Shown here in pieces: positions 6,802 through 13,225 of a stretch of 13,715 bases of DNA. Position 1 is the stretch's first letter, and every line of letters starts with the position of its first letter. The position numbers and the translations under genes were made by a program. The notes under the pieces were generated by a model, which was not told the origin of the DNA, did not search any database, and saw only the letters and a list, made by a program, of their open reading frames with translations. The stretch is from JAEUMD01 sp050250815. GTDB lineage: Bacteria > Pseudomonadota > Alphaproteobacteria > Rhizobiales > Hyphomicrobiaceae. The stretch lies in assembly GCA_050250815.1 (NCBI GenBank), contig JBFWNY010000057.1:1-13715 (forward strand). Reading direction: 5' to 3'.

Positions 6802-7648
6802 ACCCGCCAACATCGGCGCATCTGTACGTGCGCGGCTCCTCAATCTGGCGCGGGAGCGCAACCAGCCGTTCCAGCTGCTGCTGACGCGCTACGTCCTGGA
6901 GCGGTTGCTGTTTCGCCTCAGCCGCTCCGCCCATCGCGACCGCTTCGTGCTGAAGGGTGCCATGCTGATGGCTGCATGGTTCGATGATCCTCACCGGCCG
7001 ACGCAGGATCTCGATCTGCTCGGCTTCGGCAATCCCGATCCCGCCGCCATGCTCGCCGTGTTCCGCGAGGTGTGCGCCGTGGCCGAGGACGATGGCGTCG
7101 CATTCGATGTGGGAGCCCTGACTGTCGAGGATATTCGGGAGGACATGGAATACGACGGGCTGCGGCTAAAGACCTTCGCCACCCTCGATGGTGCGCGCAT
7201 CCGCGTGCTCGTCGACATCGGCTTTGGCGACGCCGCGGTTCCTGAGGAGCGGGAATTGCCGGTACTGCTCGATCAGCCTGCACCACGGCTGCGCGTCTAT
7301 CCGCCCGAAGCCGTCATCGCCGAGAAGTTTCAGGCCATGGTCATGCTCGGCCGTGCCAACAGCCGCATGAAGGATTTCTACGACATCTGGGTGCTGGCCA
7401 CGCTTGGCGATATAGACGCCGATCGTCTGGCGGCAGCCATCCGCGCCACGTTCGAGCGGCGAGGCACGGCCATCCCCGAAGCGCTGCCCGACGCCCTGAC
7501 GCCCGCCTTTGCCGATGACCCACACAAGCAGCAGCAATGGACGGCGTTCGTCGCCAACGTCGCGATGCAGCCGGGTACGCTCGCCGATCTCATCGCGGTG
7601 ATCGGCCCGTTTCTCATGGCTGCGGCGGAGAGGGCGCGGGGAATTTAG
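6794..7648 (+). CDS. abiEii: AbiEii-like nucleotidyltransferase toxin
   Basis: This 284-aa protein carries the DNA polymerase beta-like nucleotidyltransferase pattern of AbiEii toxins. FVLKGAMLM (51-59) holds a KGxxL motif in place of the usual KGGT-L. It is followed by RPTQDLDLLG, with Arg68 and the catalytic pair Asp72/Asp74. Further on are VIAEKFQAMV (Lys178) and RMKDFYDIW (Asp194, Asp197), the later conserved motifs of the family. Related toxins transfer nucleotides to RNA (tRNA for some MenT/AbiEii members) and stop growth. Length fits the family. It overlaps abiEi by 8 bp, so the pair forms one operon. The next gene points the opposite way and ends 15 bp downstream; no terminator is evident in this short gap. 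All catalytic residues I can identify are present, so the toxin is predicted to be active. Confidence 0.9.
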   Translation: MRRPANIGASVRARLLNLARERNQPFQLLLTRYVLERLLFRLSRSAHRDRFVLKGAMLMAAWFDDPHRPTQDLDLLGFGNPDPAAMLAVFREVCAVAEDDGVAFDVGALTVEDIREDMEYDGLRLKTFATLDGARIRVLVDIGFGDAAVPEERELPVLLDQPAPRLRVYPPEAVIAEKFQAMVMLGRANSRMKDFYDIWVLATLGDIDADRLAAAIRATFERRGTAIPEALPDALTPAFADDPHKQQQWTAFVANVAMQPGTLADLIAVIGPFLMAAAERARGI

Positions 7649-7663
7649 TCATGCTGATCCTGA

Positions 7664-7924
7664 TCAGTTCAGCCGCTTGGGATCGCGCAGGATGCCGTCC
7701 AGGCCTTCTTCGTCGATCGAGCGCATGAGTTCCGCATACGCGTCGTCATCGGTATCGAACTCGCCATCCCAGACGATCGAGTTGTTGTCGCGGTCCACGA
7801 CCTCCAGCGACCACTTAGTGTGAGCCAGCCGGCAGATGACGATCTCGACGGTGATGCCGCCGCGCGTGAGCTTGCCATTGTGACGGGAGTTGATGATCTC
7901 GGGATCGTCCAGGTCGTCGGTCAT
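7664..7924 (-). CDS. Small acidic hypothetical protein downstream of the PIN gene
   Basis: This 86-aa acidic protein reads from ATG 7924 to TGA 7664. It has a beta-rich centre (GGITVEIVICRLAHTKWSLEV, then SIVWDGEF) and an acidic helical end (DDDAYAELMRSIDEEGLDG). I do not recognise a named family, though the pattern 'DDPEIINSRHNG...T.DGITVEV' looks like a conserved small protein. It is the last gene of the minus-strand pair, 123 bp after the PIN gene, and converges on abiEii. The same frame stays open upstream of the ATG and reads LGKTTFVDRWAKV; a GTG at 8051, overlapping the PIN stop, lies in another frame. A single-base change would make one coupled 128-aa protein, so the true start is uncertain. 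An antitoxin or accessory role beside the PIN protein is only a guess. Confidence 0.6.
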   Translation of the reverse strand: MTDDLDDPEIINSRHNGKLTRGGITVEIVICRLAHTKWSLEVVDRDNNSIVWDGEFDTDDDAYAELMRSIDEEGLDGILRDPKRLN

Positions 7925-8047
7925 GCGGGCCTCGTCGTCGTTGCTGCAAGTTACCTTCGCCCAACGATCGACGAAAGTGGTTTTGCCGAGGAAGATTCAA
8001 CGTGACCGCCGGGACTGACGTGGTCGCCGTTCGCTCTGCGGCATCAC

Positions 8048-9517
8048 TCACATCGCCATCAGCAGGCGCTCAACCTCGGTTGACGCCGATTTCCGCACGA
8101 CCTTGATCCGGACGGTGATCTTCTCTTGGTACGTGCTCGACGCATTGGCCGCGCGTAAGCTGCACACGACCTCGCCCCTCAGCTCATCCGCACTCTCCGC
8201 CGGAATGAAATGGCCACCCAAGCTCATCGGTGTTCCGTGCAGCCATTGCTCGCAGGTCAGAGCGTATTTCTGCACAGGCTCACTGGGGCGTTCGGGCGTA
8301 TAGTAGAATGCGTGCACATCCCGGGTCCTGTCTGGCAATGAGGCCAACATATTCCTGAAGGGAGACACGGGCACGATACTGCCCCGCTGCATGCCGTACA
8401 GGTCGAGCATGGAGCTGATACTGTGCGTCCGCCAGCGGCCTTTAGGAGGCTTTGGTGGTTTGGGAAGTTCCAGCGTCTTTGCGGGCGGATCATCTTCCGG
8501 ATCAGGCTCTCTGGGCGGCGTCATGAGCATGAAGTTACCCCGCGCCTCTAACGTCACCAACGTGTGCTCAGCCGCCCGTGTCCCTGTATTCGCCAATCGG
8601 AAAGCGAACGGGGGCCATGGCGTTGCCGCCTGCAGCGCATCGTGCAGCCCTCTCAGATGAGTTCGGCACCCTTGGATCCAGCCAGGGTAGGCTTCATTCT
8701 CGTAGTTCGAGATCTCCGCTTCTGTTGCCGGCTCGAACGTCTCTGTCAGGCCGGTCAGTGCGATTGCCAATCCCATATCGCTCCTGAGCCGGCGCGTCTG
8801 TCGTTCGCGCAGACCGAAGTCCTTCGCCTGAGGATAGAGGTGCTTCAATCGATCAATGATGTCATCGATCTCCGACGTCGTCATCGCCTCGAATACGGTC
8901 AACTCGCCAGTGATGATGCCGATGGCCTTGCCCTGTCCGTCGACGGCATCTGCCGTCAGCACCGGCTCCGCCTTGAGCAGGCGGTCGCGTTCCTGCCGAA
9001 GGGCGGCGTTTTCCTTGTCGCGCTCGTCAGGTTCCGGCTTCAAGAGCCAAGTGTCAGGAATGGGTTTCCGTGCCAGGCCGATCATCAGTGCTGCCGCCTT
9101 TGGCCGGCTATCACCGGATAGTAGCCAGAGCGGCTCATGAAACGCACTCAGTGCATGCGCGCATCCAACCAGACGATGATCGGCGCGCGTGTAGTCAAAG
9201 CTTGGATGCAGCGACGCCGTAGGTGCAATATGGGGACAGAGTTCGAGCACGACACGGGGCCGCTCCTCACGCACGATCTTTGTCAGTTGATCGGCATCGA
9301 GGATTTCGTTCAGTAGCGCAGAGAAGATGCGCGATTTTCTAGCGACGCGCGAGTTGCCCTGCGCCTTGTGCCTGTCGATTTCCTCCATGACCGGATCGGT
9401 GACGAGAATGCGAACCTCGTCATAGTCAGACCATGCCGACCAGTCGAGCTGATGCAGCGGCTCGCACTGTTCGAACAAGTTGGTATCGGGAACGAGATAG
9501 GCCGTCTTGTTGGTCAT
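8048..9517 (-). CDS. PIN-domain protein with an unrecognised C-terminal region
   Basis: This 489-aa protein begins with a PIN (PilT N-terminus) nuclease fold. The acidic residues expected for metal binding are present: LVPDTNLFE (Asp11), DPVMEEIDRHK (Glu46), ADHRLVG (Asp113) and LLSGDSR (Asp136). PIN proteins are usually small VapC ribonucleases of about 130 aa; here about 350 extra residues follow. A short coiled coil (ENAALRQERDRLLKAE) comes next, then a helical region, a Pro-rich linker (EDDPPAKTLELPKPPKPPKG), and a C-terminal domain of about 125 residues that seems beta-rich (KITVRIKVV near the end). Neither the middle nor the end matches a family I know. The gene is on the minus strand, opposite to the rest of the window, with its own promoter candidate at 9584-9612. 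A role in defence or growth arrest is inferred from context only. Confidence 0.8.
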   Translation of the reverse strand: MTNKTAYLVPDTNLFEQCEPLHQLDWSAWSDYDEVRILVTDPVMEEIDRHKAQGNSRVARKSRIFSALLNEILDADQLTKIVREERPRVVLELCPHIAPTASLHPSFDYTRADHRLVGCAHALSAFHEPLWLLSGDSRPKAAALMIGLARKPIPDTWLLKPEPDERDKENAALRQERDRLLKAEPVLTADAVDGQGKAIGIITGELTVFEAMTTSEIDDIIDRLKHLYPQAKDFGLRERQTRRLRSDMGLAIALTGLTETFEPATEAEISNYENEAYPGWIQGCRTHLRGLHDALQAATPWPPFAFRLANTGTRAAEHTLVTLEARGNFMLMTPPREPDPEDDPPAKTLELPKPPKPPKGRWRTHSISSMLDLYGMQRGSIVPVSPFRNMLASLPDRTRDVHAFYYTPERPSEPVQKYALTCEQWLHGTPMSLGGHFIPAESADELRGEVVCSLRAANASSTYQEKITVRIKVVRKSASTEVERLLMAM

Positions 9518-9528
9518 TGGACACTCAA

Positions 9529-9654
9529 ATGCGGGCGATCGATCGCGCGGTCACAGCGTCACGAATCGACCGATTGACCCTTGATTATGCGGCACGCCGT
9601 CTCGTGCAGCAATCTGACACCATGATGGCTCACCTAGTGATTCGTTGGCCGTGA
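9529..9654 (+). CDS. Possible 41-aa small protein, divergent from the PIN gene
   Basis: An ATG at 9529 opens a 41-aa frame to TGA 9652-9654, beginning MRAIDRAVTASRIDRLTLDY and continuing AARRLVQQSD. It would be a basic amphipathic helix, and the codon choice looks acceptable. No Shine-Dalgarno is seen, and the predicted PIN promoter lies within it on the other strand, so it may simply be a chance frame or a gene remnant. Low confidence. Confidence 0.22.
   Translation: MRAIDRAVTASRIDRLTLDYAARRLVQQSDTMMAHLVIRWP
9535..9546. repeat. 12-bp perfect palindrome in the PIN gene leader
   Basis: GCGATCGATCGC is a perfect palindrome lying between the predicted PIN transcription start and its ATG at 9517. 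It could be an operator, but GATC-rich palindromes are also frequent by chance in GC-rich genomes. Confidence 0.25.
9584..9612 (-). promoter_or_regulatory. Candidate promoter of the PIN-domain gene
   Basis: Read on the minus strand, TTGCTG (9612-9607) and CATAAT (9589-9584) are 17 bp apart. The -10 matches consensus at 5 of 6 positions; the -35 only at its TTG. Transcription would begin near 9577 and leave a leader of about 60 nt before the ATG at 9517. No strong Shine-Dalgarno precedes that ATG. Confidence 0.45.
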
Positions 9655-9677
9655 CACAGGAAGAAGTGCGGGCGTCT

Positions 9678-9699
9678 CCCCGCGCGGATGCGCGCGGGG
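9678..9699. repeat. GC-rich inverted repeat (8-bp stem, 6-nt loop)
   Basis: CCCCGCGC (9678-9685) pairs perfectly with GCGCGGGG (9692-9699) around GGATGC. No T-tract follows on either strand, so this is not a standard intrinsic terminator. It lies about 24 bp after the 9654 stop codon and 440 bp before the next accepted gene. Confidence 0.5.
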
Positions 9700-9709
9700 C
9701 CAGGCTCTA

Positions 9710-9728
9710 GGGCGCCGAAGGAGCGCCC
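9710..9728. repeat. Second GC-rich inverted repeat (6-bp stem)
   Basis: GGGCGC (9710-9715) and GCGCCC (9723-9728) flank CGAAGGA. Together with the neighbouring 9678-9699 hairpin it makes a tandem structured segment. Role unknown. Confidence 0.35.
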
Positions 9729-9861
9729 CGGAGCCCGCGGATACCGTGATGATGCAGGCCGCGGTCTCCGCCTATCCAGGTGACGATCCTTGACGCAGGC
9801 AGCATGGCAATACGTACCACTGCATAGTCGCGCGCACGCCCAAGCGGCGGCTCAGACCTCA

Positions 9862-9955
9862 CCAAGAAAACAGCCCCGGGGCTGCAGGGAGCCGTCCACG
9901 CGCACCCCCGGGCGGGTGAAGGCGCGCGATGGCCGGCTCCAGGAAAACAGCCCCG
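9862..9955 (+). repeat. 17-bp direct repeat pair, CCARGAAAACAGCCCCG
   Basis: Copy 1 is at 9862-9878 and copy 2 at 9939-9955, identical except for A/G at the fourth base; starts are 77 bp apart. Two spaced copies in an otherwise gene-free region suggest protein-binding sites or remnants of a duplication. Seventeen bases with one mismatch is unlikely by chance at this distance. Confidence 0.5.
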
Positions 9956-10134
9956 AATTCCGCGGAGCTCGTCAACGAGAAAGACGAACAGGAGAGGGCT
10001 CCGACCAATCGGCCAAGCTCCGTGGCTCAAAGGGCTGCACCATTTTCTCTGCCCCCCAGATGCCAGCTGTCAGCTTGCAGGAGCCCGCGTCTAGTTTCGT
10101 TGCAGACAAACCCAAGACTGCAAGGAAACTTCTC

Positions 10135-10713
10135 ATGAGCACGACCGAACCCAAACCCGACTACCCCGAAACCGACAACGGCTTCTTCATCAACGCCGGA
10201 ACCCATAGTGGCTGGTTCAAGACACCCGCCGGCGACATCTACGACATCCGCAAGCTGGAACCCCGCGAGGTGACCGATCCGCGCGACGGCACCGTCACCA
10301 CCATCTGGGGCGGCTATGCCGCAGCGCGCGATCGTGAACTCGCCGCCAGGGACGCCATCCTGCAAGGCGAGTTCAAGAAAACCGGCGAGCGTCCTGCCGA
10401 GCTGTTCCAGCCGGAATCCAAGGACATCCCGCTCTACATCACGCTGCGTCACCGCCCCGGCAAGGGCTACTCCGATATCGGCTCGTTCTGGAATTCCAAG
10501 GGCCGCTTCACCGTTCTTGCCCGCGACCTCGAAGGCAAGCGTGGCCTGCGCTTCGCCGGCAACGTGCTCGACTGGAAATCATCGGCAGAGCTCGAAGCCG
10601 AACGCGGCGCCAAGGCACCGAGCGACGCTGCACCCGATGCCGCAGCCGCGCGCGGCAGTGCAACGGCGCGCGCCAAGAGGGGCCGCGACAAGGCTCCGAC
10701 CGCCGAAGCCTGA
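10135..10713 (+). CDS. Conserved-looking hypothetical protein at the head of the ArdC operon
   Basis: This 192-aa protein starts at ATG 10135 (MSTTEPKPDYPETDNGFF), preceded by AAGGAAA at 10122-10128, a usable Shine-Dalgarno 6 bp upstream. The frame is open further upstream, but that extension is low in complexity and rejected. The body is beta-rich with several aromatic turns (THSGWFKTPAGDIYDIRK, PLYITLRHRPGKGYSDIG, RGLRFAGNVLDWKS), which suggests a compact beta domain at about residues 15-155. The last 35 residues are Ala/Lys/Arg-rich, probably disordered and perhaps nucleic-acid binding. I know no named family for it. Its place 128 bp before ardC and its matching orientation and codon use suggest a backbone gene of the mobile element. 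Confidence 0.78.
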   Translation: MSTTEPKPDYPETDNGFFINAGTHSGWFKTPAGDIYDIRKLEPREVTDPRDGTVTTIWGGYAAARDRELAARDAILQGEFKKTGERPAELFQPESKDIPLYITLRHRPGKGYSDIGSFWNSKGRFTVLARDLEGKRGLRFAGNVLDWKSSAELEAERGAKAPSDAAPDAAAARGSATARAKRGRDKAPTAEA

Positions 10714-10777
10714 GCAGCCGATCAAGCGATGCTTTTGGGAACGGGACGTTCGGCAGCGAGCCGTCAGCACGCCAGCC

Positions 10778-10839
10778 GGGCGTCTCCTTTTTTTGCCGGG
10801 GCCCCTCGGGGCGAACCCCCGCAAAAAAAGGAGCGCTCC
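10778..10839. promoter_or_regulatory. Long near-perfect hairpin that buries the ardC ribosome-binding site
   Basis: CTCCTTTTTTTGC (10784-10796) is the exact complement of GCAAAAAAAGGAG (10821-10833). With one-base bulges at T10783 and T10837 the stem extends to GGGCG (10778-10782) and CGC/CCC (10834-10839), about 18 bp in total. A smaller internal hairpin, GCCCC-TC-GGGGC (10801-10812), sits in the loop. The downstream arm contains the AAGGAG Shine-Dalgarno of ardC and stops 2 bp before its ATG, so the folded RNA would hide the start. T- and A-runs sit inside the stem, so it is not a standard terminator. It may instead act as a translational switch or a single-strand promoter. Confidence 0.75.
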
Positions 10840-10841
10840 CC

Positions 10842-11981
10842 ATGAAACCGAAGACCACCAAATCCAAGACGACCAGATCAAAGGCAGGCAAGCCGCGCAC
10901 GTACGACGCGTTGAAGCCACGAGGCGAACCGGAGGCGCGCCAACGGCTCGATGTACACGAGGCCATCACGCAGAAGATCGTCGCAGCCATCGAAGCCGGT
11001 GCCGGCGCATTCGAGATGCCGTGGCATCGCCCCGGCGTCGCCTTCACCATCCCGAAGAACGCGCTGACCGAGAAGCCCTACAAGGGCTCCAACGTGCTGT
11101 CGCTCTGGATCGATGCCGATGTGAAGAAGTACGAGCACCAAGTCTGGGCAACCTACAAGCAATGGGAGGAACTCGGTGCACAGGTGCGCAAAGGCGAGAA
11201 GGGCTCGCTGATCATCAAGTACGGCGAGTGGGTTCCGAAAGAACAGCGTGAGCAAGCAAGCACCGCGGACGCGAGTGACGACGAAGATCAAAGCAAGCGT
11301 CTTTATGCCAAGCCCGCCTGGGTGTTCAATGTCGGCCAGGTGGACGGCTTCACCATCGCAGCTTCCGCACCGCGACCCGATCTCACCGTTCGGCTCGCCC
11401 ATGTCGATGCCTTCATCGCCGCGACCGGCGCCGAATTCCGCGAGGGCGGCCAGCGCGCCTTCTATCGTCACCGCGACAGCAGGGGCGAGGGCGACTTCAT
11501 CCAGATCCCCGAACGCAATCTGTTCTCCGGTACCGCCACCTCGACGCCGACCGAAGCCTATGAATCGACGCGTCTCCACGAGCTCGGCCATTGGAGCGGT
11601 GCCGACCATCGCCTGGCCCGCGACTTCGGCCGTTTCGGCGACCACGCCTACGCTTTCGAGGAACTGGTCGCTGAGCTTTCCGCCGCCTATCTCTGCGCCG
11701 GCCTCGAAATCACCAACACCCCGCGCATCGATCACGCCCAGTACATCGCCAACTGGCTGGAGGTGCTGAAGGGCGACACCAAAGCAATCTTCACGGCCGC
11801 CTCACTCGCCACCAAGGCCGTCGATTATCTCTACAGCCTGCAGCCGAATGATGATCCCGGTGTCGATGCTGCAGCTCGTCCCGATGTTGGAGCAGAGGAG
11901 GGCCATGCGCCGGCCCGGCCCGCCGATGATCCCTCACAGCGCGTCAGCGCCGCCCGCATTGCTGGAGGGCCGCGCCAATGA
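10842..11981 (+). CDS. ardC: ArdC-like antirestriction protein with zincin metallopeptidase domain
   Basis: This 379-aa protein has the two-part ArdC layout. After a basic N-terminal tail, the N-terminal ssDNA-binding type domain (about 30-190) shows ITQKIVAAIEAGAGAFEMPW, NALTEKPYKGSNVLSLW, QWEELGAQVRKGEKG and YAKPAWVFNVGQVDGF, all typical of the family. The C-terminal part is a zincin metallopeptidase domain with HELGHW (His246, Glu247, His250), then EELVAELSAAYLC, which may supply a third ligand (Glu273, 274 or 278). ArdC proteins bind single-stranded DNA and protect incoming plasmid or ICE DNA from restriction in the recipient. The ATG at 10842 has GGAG 8 bp upstream, inside the hairpin described at 10778-10839. 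The last 40 residues are Ala/Pro-rich. The stop overlaps the next start by 4 bp (ATGA). Confidence 0.9.
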   Translation: MKPKTTKSKTTRSKAGKPRTYDALKPRGEPEARQRLDVHEAITQKIVAAIEAGAGAFEMPWHRPGVAFTIPKNALTEKPYKGSNVLSLWIDADVKKYEHQVWATYKQWEELGAQVRKGEKGSLIIKYGEWVPKEQREQASTADASDDEDQSKRLYAKPAWVFNVGQVDGFTIAASAPRPDLTVRLAHVDAFIAATGAEFREGGQRAFYRHRDSRGEGDFIQIPERNLFSGTATSTPTEAYESTRLHELGHWSGADHRLARDFGRFGDHAYAFEELVAELSAAYLCAGLEITNTPRIDHAQYIANWLEVLKGDTKAIFTAASLATKAVDYLYSLQPNDDPGVDAAARPDVGAEEGHAPARPADDPSQRVSAARIAGGPRQ

Positions 11982-12556
11982 GCAGTGCCACGACCCCGCG
12001 CCGCAAGCTGCCGCTCGAGGCCTTCACCGAATGCTGGTACGTCCCCGGCGAAACCTCAATCGTCGATCTCATCCATCCCGATGACGGTTTGACGCTGCAC
12101 GCCCACGAGAACGCCGCGCAGATCCACGCCCGCTATCCCTTGGCGCAACGCTTGGCCTTCGAAGACGCCTGGAAGCTTGCCGATGCCGCCGGCACCGCGC
12201 GTTACAGGCAAGACATCACCGAGGTCTCAGAGGCGCAATTCAACGATGCGCTCAACGTCTTGCCGCCGGTCGGCTGGACCACCAGAAACGGCGTCGAAAG
12301 CTTCCGCATCTCCGAGCGCCTGTGGGGCAATCTCACCGACATTTATGCGCGGCTGGGTGACCGGTATTTCAAGCTGGTCGACGATATCCGCGTCCCGGCC
12401 GCCACCATCGCCGAGCGGGTTGCAGTCTATGCAGCGGCGAACACTCGCTCGGACAATGACGGCAGTGATGCGCCCCGGCGCGACCCGGAAACCGATGCCC
12501 GCCTGCATGGCCGCGCGGCCACTCGACCTGCTCCGAGGCCGGGGAACGGCTCATGA
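11978..12556 (+). CDS. DUF1419-like protein of the ArdC operon
   Basis: This 192-aa protein starts at ATG 11978, overlapping the ardC stop by 4 bp. The core reads FNDALNVLPPVGWTTRNGVE then FRISERLWGNLTDIYARLGD (about residues 88-130). I associate this core with DUF1419 proteins of rhizobial plasmids; that link is from memory and moderately sure. The first 85 residues include a patch near HPDDGLTLHAHENAAQIHARY that looks like a second small domain. The C-terminal 35 residues are Arg/Pro/Asp-rich and probably disordered. There is no signal peptide or membrane segment. Its role is unknown; constant association with ArdC-type genes suggests action in the recipient soon after transfer, or in copy control. 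The stop overlaps the next start by 4 bp. Confidence 0.75.
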   Translation: MSSATTPRRKLPLEAFTECWYVPGETSIVDLIHPDDGLTLHAHENAAQIHARYPLAQRLAFEDAWKLADAAGTARYRQDITEVSEAQFNDALNVLPPVGWTTRNGVESFRISERLWGNLTDIYARLGDRYFKLVDDIRVPAATIAERVAVYAAANTRSDNDGSDAPRRDPETDARLHGRAATRPAPRPGNGS

Positions 12557-13221
12557 GCGGACCCAAGCACGATATCCAGCGCATCCGCGTCAATGCGCAA
12601 GGCTATGACAGTGACGGCGCCTACTGGGGTGCCGGTCCCGATGTCTTCATCGCCACGTCCGAGGATGGCAGCGATCAGATCACGGTGCGCGCCCGCACTC
12701 TGACCGAAGCCAGGAAGCGCATCGCCGACGAGATCGCGCGCAAGCCTGGAGAGGCATCATCTGAACGCCAGCGGCTCGGCGGCAACGCACCGCGCCAGAC
12801 GCGCTACCAAATCCAATGGCGCGATCCCGTAAGCGAGACCACCATCACCGTTCGCATCACGCATGCCCGAGACTATCTGAGCTCGGGCAACGATCACCTG
12901 GAGATCGAAAGCCTGAGACCGAAGAAGGCGCCGCTGCCGATCAGCGAAACGGGATACCGCTCGCATTTCCTGCCGCCGCTGGATTTGATGAATGCCGGGG
13001 GCCCCGTCACCTTCGTCACCGCCTGGCTCGATACCGAGGCCAAGGGCAAGGGCTGGAGCAAAGCGGTCAACACCAAATCGCAGGGCGATTTGTTCGCTTG
13101 GGCCGATGCCCATGCAGAGGTTGGCACTCGCAAGCGTGCGCCCAAGTCCCGGTCTCCGAAACCGAATGCACCGGCAGGGACGCGGAAGTCCAAGCGCGGC
13201 ACCTCCGCCGACAACGGCTAG
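12553..13221 (+). CDS. Hypothetical protein of the ArdC operon
   Basis: This 222-aa protein starts at ATG 12553, again within an ATGA overlap. The N-terminal 65 residues contain VFIATSEDGSDQITVRARTL and an amphipathic helix (TEARKRIADEIARKPG). The middle (about 75-175) has beta strands (TRYQIQWRDPVSETTITVRI, then HLEIESLRPKKAPLPISETG) and an 'SHFLPPLDLMNAGGPVTFV' segment, followed by AWLDTEAKGKGWSKA. The last 40 residues are strongly basic (Lys/Arg/Ser/Pro), likely disordered and suited to nucleic-acid contact. I do not recognise a family. The gene lies 4 bp before the putative nuclease gene and is surely co-transcribed with it. Confidence 0.72.
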   Translation: MSGPKHDIQRIRVNAQGYDSDGAYWGAGPDVFIATSEDGSDQITVRARTLTEARKRIADEIARKPGEASSERQRLGGNAPRQTRYQIQWRDPVSETTITVRITHARDYLSSGNDHLEIESLRPKKAPLPISETGYRSHFLPPLDLMNAGGPVTFVTAWLDTEAKGKGWSKAVNTKSQGDLFAWADAHAEVGTRKRAPKSRSPKPNAPAGTRKSKRGTSADNG

Positions 13222-13225
13222 CACC

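Larger units (their letters stand above)
9655..10134 (+). other. About 480 bp without a supported gene: hairpins and repeats ahead of the ArdC operon
   Basis: A frame open from TTG 9790 into the next gene gives a low-complexity Arg/Pro/Gln-rich peptide here, and I do not accept it as coding. The stretch holds two GC-rich inverted repeats (9678-9699 and 9710-9728) and a 17-bp direct repeat with one mismatch (9862-9878, 9939-9955). A regulatory leader, replication element or decayed gene are all possible. No clear sigma-70 promoter was found for the downstream gene. Confidence 0.4.

Noticed and set aside
9790..10134. TTG-started extension of the 192-aa protein to 307 aa
   Set aside because: Low-complexity composition, different codon character, and a good Shine-Dalgarno directly before ATG 10135.
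10784..10833. Intrinsic terminator between the 192-aa gene and ardC
   Set aside because: On both strands the T-run comes before the hairpin loop and the A-run after it, inside the stem, so no U-tract follows a GC stem. The 3' arm is also the ardC ribosome-binding site.
10878..11735. 285-aa minus-strand frame inside ardC
   Set aside because: Mirror of the ardC codon pattern; the plus strand encodes a recognisable ArdC with HELGHW.
12992..13225. N-terminal extension of the putative nuclease from an upstream ATG
   Set aside because: It would overlap the 222-aa gene by more than 200 bp with Arg/Pro/Ser-rich shadow sequence; ATG 13226 fits operon spacing.
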